The notes: generated by a model not told the origin, from the sequence alone. DNA of 49,312 bases from CAZHVS01 sp964536015 (GCA_964536015.1 CAZHVS010000022.1:1-49312), one strand, 5' to 3'. Counted from the first letter of the stretch, positions 7,419 through 16,844 are shown. Program-made: numbers and translations.

Positions 7419-7914
7419 AAAATTAAGTTTTGTTTCGTTTTTGGTTTTCATTGTTTTTGGTTGTCAGAATCCGTTTGCTCCCAAATTGGATTTATCTTCT
7501 GACAATAACAGCTCGCCGTTATCGGACCAAACAACAATTGATGGAATTTTCCAAAATTTTCAATATGCTTATGCTTTTAAAGATACAATGATTTACGGGC
7601 AGCTTCTTGATGATGATTTTGTTTTTACTTATAGAAATTATGAATTAGGTTACGATGTTTCATGGGGAAGAGATGAAGAGATGAAAGTTACTAATGGTTT
7701 ATTTAGTAATACAGAAAGACGCGATATTATTTGGAATAATATTGTCCTTTCTTCTGTTGATACTAATAAAGCTACAATTATCAGAAGCTTTAATCTGACA
7801 ATAACTTTTAATCCAACTGATGTTTATCGTGTTGATGGGAAAGTAAACCTGACTTTAAACAAAACGGGTGGGAGGTGGAAAATTTCCCGCTGGATTGATG
7901 AATCAAATTTATAA
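7414..7914 (+). CDS. Small lipoprotein, NTF2-like (putative), probable ATT start
   Basis: Predicted lipoprotein of unknown function, 166 residues if initiated at ATT 7414. From there the peptide reads (M)KKLSFVSFLVFIVFGC: a positive n-region, hydrophobic core and lipobox with Cys17. The first conventional start in frame, TTG at 7441, would remove both lysines and half of the hydrophobic core, leaving a poor signal. The ATT overlaps the preceding gene's TAA stop (7416-7418), with AAAGGA well placed. The mature region (IFQNFQYAYAFKD, SWGRDEEMKVTNGLF, RWKISRWIDES) parallels the preceding lipoprotein. Confidence 0.75.
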   Translation: MKKLSFVSFLVFIVFGCQNPFAPKLDLSSDNNSSPLSDQTTIDGIFQNFQYAYAFKDTMIYGQLLDDDFVFTYRNYELGYDVSWGRDEEMKVTNGLFSNTERRDIIWNNIVLSSVDTNKATIIRSFNLTITFNPTDVYRVDGKVNLTLNKTGGRWKISRWIDESNL

Positions 7915-7919
7915 GAATT

Positions 7920-8783
7920 ATGGTTGGATTTGCATTTAAAGAAGCGTTGAAGTCATTTAAGAGAGCCAAATTACATTCTCTTTTTGCGCTTTTGTCAACT
8001 TGTATTGGATTGTATTTGATATTATTCTCCTTTATGGTGATTGAATATTCACAGGTTCTCGAAAGAAAAATTAAGGATGGATTTGTGTTAAGTTTATTTC
8101 TTGAAGACTCATTAAGTCAGAATGAAATTTCATCTTTAAAGTCTTTGTTGAAAGAAAAGTCTTATTGTAATAGCATTGTTTTTATCTCAAAAGATGAAGC
8201 GGCAGAAAAATTTATCAAAGAGACTGGAGAGGATTTCAGAACTGTTTTGGATTATAATCCTCTGCCGGCAACTATTAATTTATCATTATCAGAAGAATAT
8301 TTTTCTAAAGAAAAACTGGAATTAATCTCAAAAGAATTGCGAGAAATAAAAGGTATCGAAAGTGTAGGATTTCAGACTTCACTATTTGAAAAAATTCTTA
8401 ATTTAATTGAATCCTCGCGAAAATATATCTTTGGAATTGCTGGTTTATTGTTTTTTATTGCAATTTATCTTGTCTATTCAACTTTGAAATTAATAATCCA
8501 TTCGAAAGCAGAAGAGATTGAAACAATGAAACTTGTTGGGGCAAAGATAGCTTTTATTAAATTGCCAATCATAATTTTTGGAATATTTATGGGAGTTTTG
8601 TCAGGAGCAATTTCGTCATTGTTGATTTTAGGGACAGATTATTTTTTAAATAAATACTTTTTCTTTCATCTGAATTTTATTTCTCCATCAATCTATATTT
8701 TAGGTTCCATAATTTTAGGAATAATGCTTGGAGTTGTGACAAGTCTTTTTGCTATGAGAAATATTTCCTTTAGAGTCAGATAA
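7920..8783 (+). CDS. ftsX: Cell division protein FtsX (permease-like)
   Basis: FtsX is the four-helix inner-membrane partner of the ATPase FtsE and controls peptidoglycan hydrolases at the septum. The 287 residues have helix 1 at about 20-44, a large extracytoplasmic domain (about 50-165, with the family pattern FISKDEAAEKF and NPLPATINLSL), helix 2 at about 170-190, a cytoplasmic loop EEIETMKLVGA characteristic of the family, then two C-terminal helices. ftsE is not adjacent. It starts at ATG 7920, 5 bp after the lipoprotein stop, and is the last gene before the polysaccharide locus. Confidence 0.93.
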   Translation: MVGFAFKEALKSFKRAKLHSLFALLSTCIGLYLILFSFMVIEYSQVLERKIKDGFVLSLFLEDSLSQNEISSLKSLLKEKSYCNSIVFISKDEAAEKFIKETGEDFRTVLDYNPLPATINLSLSEEYFSKEKLELISKELREIKGIESVGFQTSLFEKILNLIESSRKYIFGIAGLLFFIAIYLVYSTLKLIIHSKAEEIETMKLVGAKIAFIKLPIIIFGIFMGVLSGAISSLLILGTDYFLNKYFFFHLNFISPSIYILGSIILGIMLGVVTSLFAMRNISFRVR

Positions 8784-8845
8784 ATCGGTTTGATACAACC
8801 TTATGATTTTGTAAATTTTAGCTTGAAAAACAGGAAATTTTAAGA

Positions 8846-9367
8846 ATGAAAATATTAAAACAATTAATTTTATTTATAGCTTTATTTTGTAATTTTCTAT
8901 TAGCTCAGACAGACAACGTAAGAGTGGGTTCAGATTTGAAAGCCTTTTATAATAATCAAGGAGCTTTTTATGATTATTCTGATCCAACAGCTATAAATAT
9001 ACAAGTTTCCATCTGGGGTTCTGTAAAATTTCCCGGCAGATATGTTATTCCAAATTATAGCGAAATTAGAGATTTATTATCTTATGCCGGTGGTCCAACA
9101 GAAAATGCAAAACTGGAAGACCTTCGGTTGTATAGGGTAAAACAGGATTCTACTGAGGAAATGATAAAGTTGAATTATGAAGATGTTTTATGGGGAGAAA
9201 AACTAATTTCGGGCAATAGGAATGTTCCAAAGATAATAGCAGGTGATGTGTTGGTTATTCCAACTGAACCGAAATTATTCTTTAGCCAATATTTTTCTAT
9301 GACTCTTTCAGTCGTATCAACATTAATATCTTTATCAATTCTTATCTTAAACATTGTAAGAAAGTAA
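8846..9367 (+). CDS. SLBB-domain polysaccharide export protein with C-terminal membrane helix
   Basis: A 173-residue secreted protein with signal peptide (1-20, ending LLAQ), one SLBB/soluble-ligand-binding beta-grasp domain (about 52-138: WGSVKFPGRYVIP, LLSYAGGPTENAK, IIAGDVLVIPTEP) and a C-terminal membrane helix at about 152-170. The polysaccharide-export (Poly_export) domain that precedes SLBB in Wza is missing, so it is not a full outer-membrane channel; it may be an accessory to one. It sits 10 bp before the BY-kinase/chain-length gene and opens the polysaccharide operon. Function inferred from domain and position. Confidence 0.82.
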   Translation: MKILKQLILFIALFCNFLLAQTDNVRVGSDLKAFYNNQGAFYDYSDPTAINIQVSIWGSVKFPGRYVIPNYSEIRDLLSYAGGPTENAKLEDLRLYRVKQDSTEEMIKLNYEDVLWGEKLISGNRNVPKIIAGDVLVIPTEPKLFFSQYFSMTLSVVSTLISLSILILNIVRK

Positions 9368-9377
9368 GGGAGAAACT

Positions 9378-11600
9378 TTGAATAGCAATAACGTGCGTCA
9401 GGAAAAAGAAACCAATTTAAAAGATTATATTAATTTAATCAGGAATAATGTAACTCCAATTGTTATTATTACTGTTGTTTCAGCTCTGGTTGCGGTTATT
9501 TATGCAATAAACGCAAAAAATATTTATAGGTCAACTACTGTTATAAAATTAAATAAACAGCAGGGGAATATATTAGAATCTCCATTGCTTCCTGAGATTC
9601 AGGATTATGGAAATGATAGATTTATTGCCAATGAAGTTGAAATTTTAAAAAGCTATTCAATTAGAGAAAAAGTCGCAGCCTCACTTCTGGATAGTTTTAA
9701 GTATTTTAATAATTCTCATCAATTGTATCAATTATTAGCTGAACCAGAAAAATTTGGAAAATCATTCCATTCTCCAGTAGAAAAGAATTCGTTAATTTCA
9801 TCTCTTGCTTCTATTGTAAACATTGAGCAAAAGCGAGGTCTTGACCTAGTAGAAATTTATGCTGAATCTCCCTCTGCATTTGAGGCTGCTTTGATAGTAA
9901 ACGTGTATGCCAATGAATACAGACAGTTAAACCTTGAGTATAATCGTAATCAACTTACAATGGTCAAAACATTTTTAGCGGAGCAGAAGAGAGAAAAATT
10001 TGAACAATTAAATATCGCTGAAAATATTCTAAAGAATTTTCAGGAAAGAGGGGGAATAGTTTCTCTTGACCAACAGGCAAATTCGCTGATTACGCAGTTA
10101 GCGCAATTCGAAGCTCAAAAGAATATGGCCAAACTTGAAATTACTGCCTCAGATAATATTCTTGCTAAATACAAAGAAGAGCTTAGAAAGCAATCACCGG
10201 AAATTTCAACTTACCTTGAAAAGTTTGCTTCCGAGGAGTATGTGAAAAATCTTCAAACTGAATTATCTAAACTTGAACTGAACAGAGATATTGCTCTTGG
10301 TGATGGGAAAAATAGAAATGCCGATCCTGAAGTAATAAAAAACTATGAATCAAAGATTAGATCATTAAGAGAAAAACTTGACAAAAAAATTGAAACCGTA
10401 AAAGCAAGTATCTTTGCAACATCACCAGATGAAGTAAAAGGTTTATCTCAAAAAATAATTGAAGAAGAAGTTAAAAATCAATCTTTAAGAGTAACTTACA
10501 ATGAACTCATAAATATTGTAAATCAATATGATAAAAAATTTCAAATGCTTCCAAAATCAACAATTGAGTTTGCTGGTTTGCAAAGGAATAGGGAATCACT
10601 GGAGAAATTATATCTCCTTGTTGAAGAAAAATATCAGGAAGCACTTATTAATGAGCAATCACAACCTGGTAATGTTTACATACTTGATAAAGGGAGAATT
10701 CCTTTAAAACCTTCCAAACCAAACAGATCTTTGATAATAATAATTGGTTTAGTTCTGGGTATTGGATTTGCATTTGGTTATACATATGTAAAAAATTATT
10801 TTGATGACACAGTAAAAACTCCTGAAGATATTACGCATCGCAATATTAATTTTCTTGCATGGATTCCTCAAATTGAAGGTGTTGAAGGTTTGGCGAGTAA
10901 TGAATTCGAATTTATTGTTCATAAAAAACCAGATTCAGTTGCTAGTGAAGCTTTTAAAGCTTTAAGAACGAGAATTCAATTTGCTAAAGTTGAGGGTGAT
11001 GAAATAAAAACAATTTTAATTACATCTTCAACCGCCTCAGAAGGTAAAACAACGATAACCGCTAATTTAGCTGGTAGTCTTGCTTATACTGATAAAAAAG
11101 TTTTGTTAATTGATTGTGATTTGAGAAAGCCAAGAATTCATAATTTCTTTAATATTAATCGTTATCCTGGTTTGATTGATTATTTGTTTGATAAGGTATC
11201 TCTTGAGGAAGTGATAAGACCGACACAGTTAAAAAATCTTAGTATTATTACTGCAGGCACTATTCCACCGAATCCTTCTGAAATGATTGAATCTAAAAGA
11301 ATGAAAAACTTTTTAGAACAGATGCGAGCTAAGTATGATTATGTCTTGGTTGACTCAGCTCCATTAATTGCTGTAACCGATTCTGAAATTCTTGCTCGTT
11401 TAGTTGATGCAACTATACTTGTGGTATCTTCTAACACAACCGAAGTTGACTTGATGGAAAGATCAGTTGAGTTATTGAAACAGGATAATGTATCATTTAT
11501 TGGGACAGTCTTGAATAATTTCGTATTCAAAAGCTCTTACGGATATTATTATAAGTATTATTATTATTATCGAAAACCTTCAGAAAAGGAAAAAGTCTGA
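9378..11600 (+). CDS. Polysaccharide co-polymerase fused to BY-kinase (Wzc-type)
   Basis: An inner-membrane chain-length regulator with a bacterial tyrosine kinase domain, 740 residues. Order: Wzz segment with helix 1 at about 28-45, a long periplasmic coiled-coil part (190-420), helix 2 at about 450-468, then the kinase: EAFKALRTRI (524-533), Walker A SSTASEGKTT (550-559), Walker A' VLLIDCDLRKP (575-585) and Walker B VLVDSAP (656-662). The C-terminal tyrosine cluster (nine Tyr within residues 721-731) is the expected autophosphorylation tail. Start is TTG at 9378 with GGGAG upstream. Partner of an outer-membrane export protein. Confidence 0.95.
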   Translation: MNSNNVRQEKETNLKDYINLIRNNVTPIVIITVVSALVAVIYAINAKNIYRSTTVIKLNKQQGNILESPLLPEIQDYGNDRFIANEVEILKSYSIREKVAASLLDSFKYFNNSHQLYQLLAEPEKFGKSFHSPVEKNSLISSLASIVNIEQKRGLDLVEIYAESPSAFEAALIVNVYANEYRQLNLEYNRNQLTMVKTFLAEQKREKFEQLNIAENILKNFQERGGIVSLDQQANSLITQLAQFEAQKNMAKLEITASDNILAKYKEELRKQSPEISTYLEKFASEEYVKNLQTELSKLELNRDIALGDGKNRNADPEVIKNYESKIRSLREKLDKKIETVKASIFATSPDEVKGLSQKIIEEEVKNQSLRVTYNELINIVNQYDKKFQMLPKSTIEFAGLQRNRESLEKLYLLVEEKYQEALINEQSQPGNVYILDKGRIPLKPSKPNRSLIIIIGLVLGIGFAFGYTYVKNYFDDTVKTPEDITHRNINFLAWIPQIEGVEGLASNEFEFIVHKKPDSVASEAFKALRTRIQFAKVEGDEIKTILITSSTASEGKTTITANLAGSLAYTDKKVLLIDCDLRKPRIHNFFNINRYPGLIDYLFDKVSLEEVIRPTQLKNLSIITAGTIPPNPSEMIESKRMKNFLEQMRAKYDYVLVDSAPLIAVTDSEILARLVDATILVVSSNTTEVDLMERSVELLKQDNVSFIGTVLNNFVFKSSYGYYYKYYYYYRKPSEKEKV

Positions 11601-11629
11601 TTTGTTATATCTTAAACTGGAAATCCTTT

Positions 11630-13231
11630 ATGAATAAAGTTAAAAAATTTAGTTTATTAATTATAATTGTTTACATTTTCTTGATAAATTTTTCATTTGC
11701 TCAAAATCTTCCAGACTATTTTGATAGGAAAAATTTTTTAACAACTGACTCATTACAAATAAATTATCAGAGTGCGATTGCGAGTGAAGGTGTTGTAAAT
11801 CCTGAAGAATATATTGTCGGTCCCGGAGATGTGTTGTTTATCTCTATAAGAGGGATTGAAGAAGTTATCCAGAGATATCCAATTAATTTTGAAGGTTCAA
11901 TTTATATCCAAAGAGTTGGCGGAATAGAGTTGTCTAACTTAACCTTAAAAAAAGCCAAAGAAAAGATTGAATCTGAAATTAAAAAAAATTACAAAAATGT
12001 TAATGTATTTATTTCACTTGTTGATCTGAAAAAAAACAAAGTTGGCATTTTTGGTGATGTCAAAAAATCAAATATCTTTACATTGAATGGGAATGCTCGT
12101 CTAAGTGATTTAATTTCTATTTCACAAACTTTAAATTCTACTTCTAACTTAAGAAATATTAAAATTCAAAGCAGGAACGGAACGATAAAGTATGTCGACT
12201 TAATATCATATTTCAGATTTGGAGATCTTGTAAATAATCCTTATTTACTAGATGGAGATTATGTGTTCATAGATAAAGCCGATAAATTAGTTTCTATTTA
12301 TGGCAATGTAAAGTTTCCAGGTGTTTATGAGTTTAAAGAAAATGAATCGATGTATGATTTACTTAAAATTGCTGGTGGATTTCTGATTGATGCAAAATTA
12401 GATAGCATCGAATTAATAAGTTTTGCAAATGATAATAAATCTCTTCTCAGTAGTTACTATTCTTATGATGAAATTGTTAACAGAAGAATTATCTTAAAAA
12501 TAAAAGATAAGATTATTGTTCGAGGAATCCCTGAATATAAAGTTGATAAGATGGTTTTTGTTAGTGGTTTTGTGAAATATCCAGGTTATTATAAGATTGA
12601 TGAGAATAAAACAAAATTATCGGATATTATTAAACTTGCCGGTGGTTTTCTTCACAATGCTTCTTTAGTTGATGCCAGTGTCATAAGAAGCTATGGCGAT
12701 GTAGTTGAAAAAGATCCTGAGTTTGAAAGATTAAGAGTGATGAAGCGTGAAGAAATGTCTGATGATGAATACGATTATTTGAAATCGCGTTCAAGACAAA
12801 GAGTTGGAAAAGTTGTAGTGGATTTTGAAGGGTTGTTTAATAAAAATCAATCTGAAGAAGATATTGTTCTGAAACGAAATGATGTGATTCAAATTCCTGA
12901 ATTGAAAAATTATATAACAATTATTGGACAGGTTGTTAATCCGGGCAGCATTCCTTATAAAGAAAATTTGACTGTTAACGACTACATTCAACTCTCGGGA
13001 GGTTTTGGTTGGCGAGCTATCGAAAATGATGTAAGAGTGATTCGTGCAAACACTGGTGAATGGATTGACGCAGATGATATTGATGAATTAAAACCGGGGG
13101 ATACTATCTGGATACCAGAAGATCCACCATCTCCTAAATTTTGGACGGTGTTTAAAGATGTTTTAACTGTTTTGGGACAAATAGCAACCGTAATTGCCGC
13201 CACAGTTGCAGTAATTGTGAGTACAAGATGA
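11630..13231 (+). CDS. Outer-membrane polysaccharide export protein (Wza-like, multi-SLBB)
   Basis: A 533-residue OPX-type protein that would form the outer-membrane exit for the polysaccharide. Signal peptide 1-24 (SFAQ), Poly_export domain starting at about residue 58 (YIVGPGDVLFISIRG), and several SLBB repeats, each with a GxVxxPGxY core: YGNVKFPGVYEF, SGFVKYPGYYKI, IGQVVNPGSIPY, each followed by an AGG or SGG turn. A hydrophobic helix closes the protein (about 512-530), an unusual feature shared with the small SLBB protein at 8846. It overlaps the following co-polymerase gene by 4 bp (ATGA). Confidence 0.93.
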   Translation: MNKVKKFSLLIIIVYIFLINFSFAQNLPDYFDRKNFLTTDSLQINYQSAIASEGVVNPEEYIVGPGDVLFISIRGIEEVIQRYPINFEGSIYIQRVGGIELSNLTLKKAKEKIESEIKKNYKNVNVFISLVDLKKNKVGIFGDVKKSNIFTLNGNARLSDLISISQTLNSTSNLRNIKIQSRNGTIKYVDLISYFRFGDLVNNPYLLDGDYVFIDKADKLVSIYGNVKFPGVYEFKENESMYDLLKIAGGFLIDAKLDSIELISFANDNKSLLSSYYSYDEIVNRRIILKIKDKIIVRGIPEYKVDKMVFVSGFVKYPGYYKIDENKTKLSDIIKLAGGFLHNASLVDASVIRSYGDVVEKDPEFERLRVMKREEMSDDEYDYLKSRSRQRVGKVVVDFEGLFNKNQSEEDIVLKRNDVIQIPELKNYITIIGQVVNPGSIPYKENLTVNDYIQLSGGFGWRAIENDVRVIRANTGEWIDADDIDELKPGDTIWIPEDPPSPKFWTVFKDVLTVLGQIATVIAATVAVIVSTR

Positions 13232-14364
13232 TTACTTTAAATGATGTTTTTCATATTATTCTTATTAATAGAAAAAAAATAATTCCAGTAACTATACTGG
13301 GCACAATATTTTTCTTTATATTTCTTTACTTAGTTTATCCTTTAACATATTCTTCAGGAGTATCTATTCTTCCTCCCGAAGCAAAGCAATCTTCAGGATT
13401 AAGTAGTCTTTTGCAAGGTGCTGATTTTTCTACATTATTATCTGCATCCGGTACAAATGCAAACTCTCAATTATATGCTGAAATTCTTAAAAGCCGCACT
13501 GCAGCAGAAATTGTTGTAAAAAAACTTAATCTTTATGCTTTTCTGAAAAAAGATGATTTACATGAAGCTGCATCAAAACTTTCTTTAATGGTATCTCTTG
13601 AGGTGACTAAAGAAGGGATTATCAGAATGGCGGTACCTGTTGATACAAAATTCTTTGGCAGATTTTCCGGTGATGCAGATGAAACAAAAGTTTTATCTTC
13701 AAAGCTTACAATGGCTTTTGTTGATGCTTTGGATTCTATTAATAGAGATAAACTTTCTTCAAAAGCAAAAAAAGCAAGAGTATATTTAGAGGATCAAATT
13801 GTTATTACAAAAGCAAAATTGGATTCAGTTGAAAAAGAATTAATGCTTTTTCAAAAAGAGAACAAAGCAATTTCAATACCTGAACAGGTTAAGGCATCGC
13901 TTGATGCAGCAATTAAATTAAAAAGTGAAATTATTTCTTCCGAAATATCAATGGGATTGCTTAGTCAGAATCTTACAGAAAATAATTCTACATTAATAGC
14001 ACTTAAGTCCAAACTTGAAGAGCTGAAAAATCAATATAAAAAGGTTGAATCAGGCGATAAGGATTTTCTTCTTGCATTTAAAGAGACACCTGAACTTGGT
14101 TTTAAGTTAACCAGTCTTTATAGAGATGTTAGAATACTGAATGAATTGTATCTTATGCTTCAGCAACAATATTACAAAGAATTGATCCAGGAGAAAAAAG
14201 ATTACTCGACAATTGAAGTTCTTGATCCTGCCATTATTCCGAACAAAGAAGTTGCTCCGCGAATTGTTTTTTCTTCAGCTCTGGCAGCAATTTTAATTTT
14301 TTTAATAATGTCTTTAATTTCAATTGTTAAAGAACAAAAAGTATTCAATTTTAAAAAATCATAG
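13228..14364 (+). CDS. Polysaccharide co-polymerase / chain-length determinant (Wzz/GumC type, no kinase)
   Basis: A 378-residue inner-membrane protein with helix 1 at about 17-34, periplasmic alpha-helical region with long heptad-like stretches (175-320) and helix 2 at about 350-368, close to the C-terminus. Wzz features include SGVSILPPEAKQ and a conserved DPAIIPNKEVAPR stretch before helix 2. There is no kinase domain and no nearby separate one except the fused gene at 9378. The 4-bp overlap with the Wza-like gene suggests they form a second export pair. Confidence 0.9.
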   Translation: MITLNDVFHIILINRKKIIPVTILGTIFFFIFLYLVYPLTYSSGVSILPPEAKQSSGLSSLLQGADFSTLLSASGTNANSQLYAEILKSRTAAEIVVKKLNLYAFLKKDDLHEAASKLSLMVSLEVTKEGIIRMAVPVDTKFFGRFSGDADETKVLSSKLTMAFVDALDSINRDKLSSKAKKARVYLEDQIVITKAKLDSVEKELMLFQKENKAISIPEQVKASLDAAIKLKSEIISSEISMGLLSQNLTENNSTLIALKSKLEELKNQYKKVESGDKDFLLAFKETPELGFKLTSLYRDVRILNELYLMLQQQYYKELIQEKKDYSTIEVLDPAIIPNKEVAPRIVFSSALAAILIFLIMSLISIVKEQKVFNFKKS

Positions 14365-14371
14365 TAACTAA

Positions 14372-15313
14372 ATGGATAAAAAAACTGTAGTAGTAACTGG
14401 AGGTGCCGGATTTTTAGGTTCTCACCTTTGTGACAGAATGCTAAATGAAGGTTACAAAGTTGTTTGTATTGATAACCTTATAACTGGTAACCTAAATAAT
14501 ATATCTCATTTATTCGGTAATGAAAACTTTCAATTTATCAAACATGATATTACAAATTATATTCACGTTCCAGGTAAAGTAGATTACATCCTTCATTTTG
14601 CTTCACCGGCAAGTCCAATCGATTATTTAAAACTTCCTATTCAGACTTTAAAGGTTGGGTCGCTTGGAACTCATAAAGTACTCGGATTAGCTAAAGAAAA
14701 AGGAGCACGATTTTTATTGGCTTCTACTTCCGAAGTTTATGGTGATCCTATTGAACATCCACAAAAAGAGACTTACTGGGGAAATGTAAATCCAATTGGT
14801 CCACGTGGTGTATATGATGAAGCTAAAAGATTTGCTGAAGCAATGACGATGGCTTATCATCGCTATCATAATGTTGAAACCCGAATCGTTCGTATTTTTA
14901 ACACCTTCGGTCCGAGAATGAGGTTGAATGATGGAAGAGTTTTACCCGCATTTATTAGTCAGGCTCTTAATGGAGACGATTTAACTGTATTTGGTGACGG
15001 TTCACAAACAAGAAGCTTTTGTTTTGTCGATGACCTTGTAGAAGGAATTTATAGATTACTATTATCTGATGAAGTTGAACCTGTAAATATTGGTAATCCT
15101 GATGAGATAACAATTTTACAGTTTGCAGAAGAAGTGGTTAAGCTAGTTAAAGCTAATGTGAAAATAGTTTTTAAAGACCTTCCTGAAGACGATCCAAAAA
15201 TAAGACAACCTGATATTACTAAAGCTAAAAAAATATTAAAATGGGAACCTAAATTTTCGCGGACTGAAGGATTGAAAATTACTCTTGAATATTTTATTAA
15301 ATTATTAAAATAA
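14372..15313 (+). CDS. uxs: UDP-glucuronate decarboxylase (UDP-xylose synthase)
   Basis: Short-chain dehydrogenase that converts UDP-glucuronate to UDP-xylose with bound NAD. The 313 residues show the Rossmann motif GGAGFLGSHL (10-19), the catalytic YxxxK pair Tyr148/Lys152, STSEVYGDP at 118-126 and the UXS-type stretches HFASPASPIDYLK and GRVLPAFISQAL; these separate it from 4-epimerases and from dTDP-glucose dehydratase. It implies xylose, or a sugar derived from it, in the polymer. Gap of 7 bp after the co-polymerase gene and 1 bp before the flippase. Confidence 0.93.
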   Translation: MDKKTVVVTGGAGFLGSHLCDRMLNEGYKVVCIDNLITGNLNNISHLFGNENFQFIKHDITNYIHVPGKVDYILHFASPASPIDYLKLPIQTLKVGSLGTHKVLGLAKEKGARFLLASTSEVYGDPIEHPQKETYWGNVNPIGPRGVYDEAKRFAEAMTMAYHRYHNVETRIVRIFNTFGPRMRLNDGRVLPAFISQALNGDDLTVFGDGSQTRSFCFVDDLVEGIYRLLLSDEVEPVNIGNPDEITILQFAEEVVKLVKANVKIVFKDLPEDDPKIRQPDITKAKKILKWEPKFSRTEGLKITLEYFIKLLK

Positions 15314-15314
15314 A

Positions 15315-16844
15315 ATGCTCAGAAAATCTGCTTCAAATGTTGCAGGTGCTGCAATAGTTCTTGTCTTTTTTAGCTTTCTTTCTAAAGGTTTGGGATTTGT
15401 CAGGGAAATAGTTTTTGCAAATAAATTTGGTTTGTCAGATTCATTTGATATTTTTCTTGTTGGTTCTGTCTTTCCAACAATAATTGTAAGTGTGCTGATT
15501 TATTTAGGTCAAAATTATTTTATTCCTAATTATGCAAAATTAAAAGACGATGTTGAAAAAGATGAATTCTTAAAAGCTGTATTATTTTTTTTCTTTTTCT
15601 CTTCTTTTATAATAGTTGTTTTACTTTTTATTTTTAGCGATTTTATCGTAAAAAGTTATCTTGGTGTTGTAAATTATAAAAGCATTTCAACCGCGGTAAA
15701 TATTTTTAGATTGTACTTATTTTCAATACCGATTTGGAGTATAATATCGATCTTTAGCGCTTATTTACAGGCTGAATATGATTTTTCAACTCCTTCGATA
15801 TCTTTAGTTATTTCAAGCATAGTTTTAATTATTACTGTTTTATTTTTTACATATTACCTTGGAATATTTGCAATTCCAGTTGGATTTTTAGTTGGTACTT
15901 TTTTGCAATTAGTATTTCTTATAATTGTAATAAGAAAAAGGATCAAAATATCTTTAACGTTTGAAGCGGGAATATTTAAAAAGTTAAGTATTGGTAAAAG
16001 CCTGTTTATAATTTTGTTGATAGAAATTCTGGGACAAATATTTGTTGTGGCTGATAGACAATATTACAATAAAATTGATAGCGGTGGTTTTGCAGCTCTA
16101 AATTATGCTTCAAATATTTATCAGCTTCCAATTACAATTTTCTCTTTAGCTTTTGCAATGGCTTTATTCCCGAAGTTAAGTGATGACTTTCATAATTCAA
16201 GTATTAAAAAATTCAATGAAACTATATCAAAATCGCTTTCAGTTTCGTTTTATTTTTTTCTGCCAGTAATGATGATTTTTCTAATGTCATCAGAGTTTAT
16301 TATCAGAATTATTTATCAACATGGAAATTTTACATCAAGTGGAACAGCATTAACATCTGATTTACTTAGAATATATTCTTATAGTCTGGCGTTTTATGCA
16401 GGATATTCAATTTTTTATAAAGCGTATTTTTCCAAAGGGATTGCTCATATTTTGCTAATAGTTGGAATTGGAGTAGTTGTAACCAAATTTGTTCTAAATG
16501 CCATTCTCGTAATGCAATTCAAACAATATGGACTTGCAGTCAGTTCTTCGATTTGTTACACTTTATTATTTCTTATTTCCTTTTTAATTATTTTCAAAGA
16601 TTCGAATAAAAAAATACGTGCTGATATGTTTAAAAACATTATTCTATCTGCATTATTAGTTTTTTCTGCATATATCATTGTTAAAATAAGTACACCTGTA
16701 TTTTACATTTATTTTAAATCTGAATTATTTGGCTTATTGGTATTCATCGTATCGTTTTTGGTTTTAAGCTGGTCAATAAAATATGAACCATTTCTTTTAT
16801 TAAATAAGAGTATTATTCAGTATCTGGGTCGTAAAAAAGAATGA
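15315..16844 (+). CDS. MurJ/MviN-family lipid-linked oligosaccharide flippase (putative Wzx role)
   Basis: A 509-residue polytopic protein with about 13-14 hydrophobic helices. The N-terminus (GLGFVREIVFANKFG) and the internal VADRQYY, YQLPITIFSLAFAMALFPKLS and IIYQHGNFTSSGTAL patterns are typical of the MurJ/MviN branch of the MOP exporters. MurJ moves lipid II, but a copy inside a polysaccharide operon without cell-wall genes more likely moves the repeat unit, taking the place of Wzx. Both roles are possible. Overlaps the next gene by 4 bp (ATGA). Confidence 0.88.
   Translation: MLRKSASNVAGAAIVLVFFSFLSKGLGFVREIVFANKFGLSDSFDIFLVGSVFPTIIVSVLIYLGQNYFIPNYAKLKDDVEKDEFLKAVLFFFFFSSFIIVVLLFIFSDFIVKSYLGVVNYKSISTAVNIFRLYLFSIPIWSIISIFSAYLQAEYDFSTPSISLVISSIVLIITVLFFTYYLGIFAIPVGFLVGTFLQLVFLIIVIRKRIKISLTFEAGIFKKLSIGKSLFIILLIEILGQIFVVADRQYYNKIDSGGFAALNYASNIYQLPITIFSLAFAMALFPKLSDDFHNSSIKKFNETISKSLSVSFYFFLPVMMIFLMSSEFIIRIIYQHGNFTSSGTALTSDLLRIYSYSLAFYAGYSIFYKAYFSKGIAHILLIVGIGVVVTKFVLNAILVMQFKQYGLAVSSSICYTLLFLISFLIIFKDSNKKIRADMFKNIILSALLVFSAYIIVKISTPVFYIYFKSELFGLLVFIVSFLVLSWSIKYEPFLLLNKSIIQYLGRKKE

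Noticed and set aside
15315..16844. Firm assignment as the essential lipid II flippase MurJ
   Set aside because: Family membership is clear, but the position inside a polysaccharide operon makes a repeat-unit flippase at least as likely.
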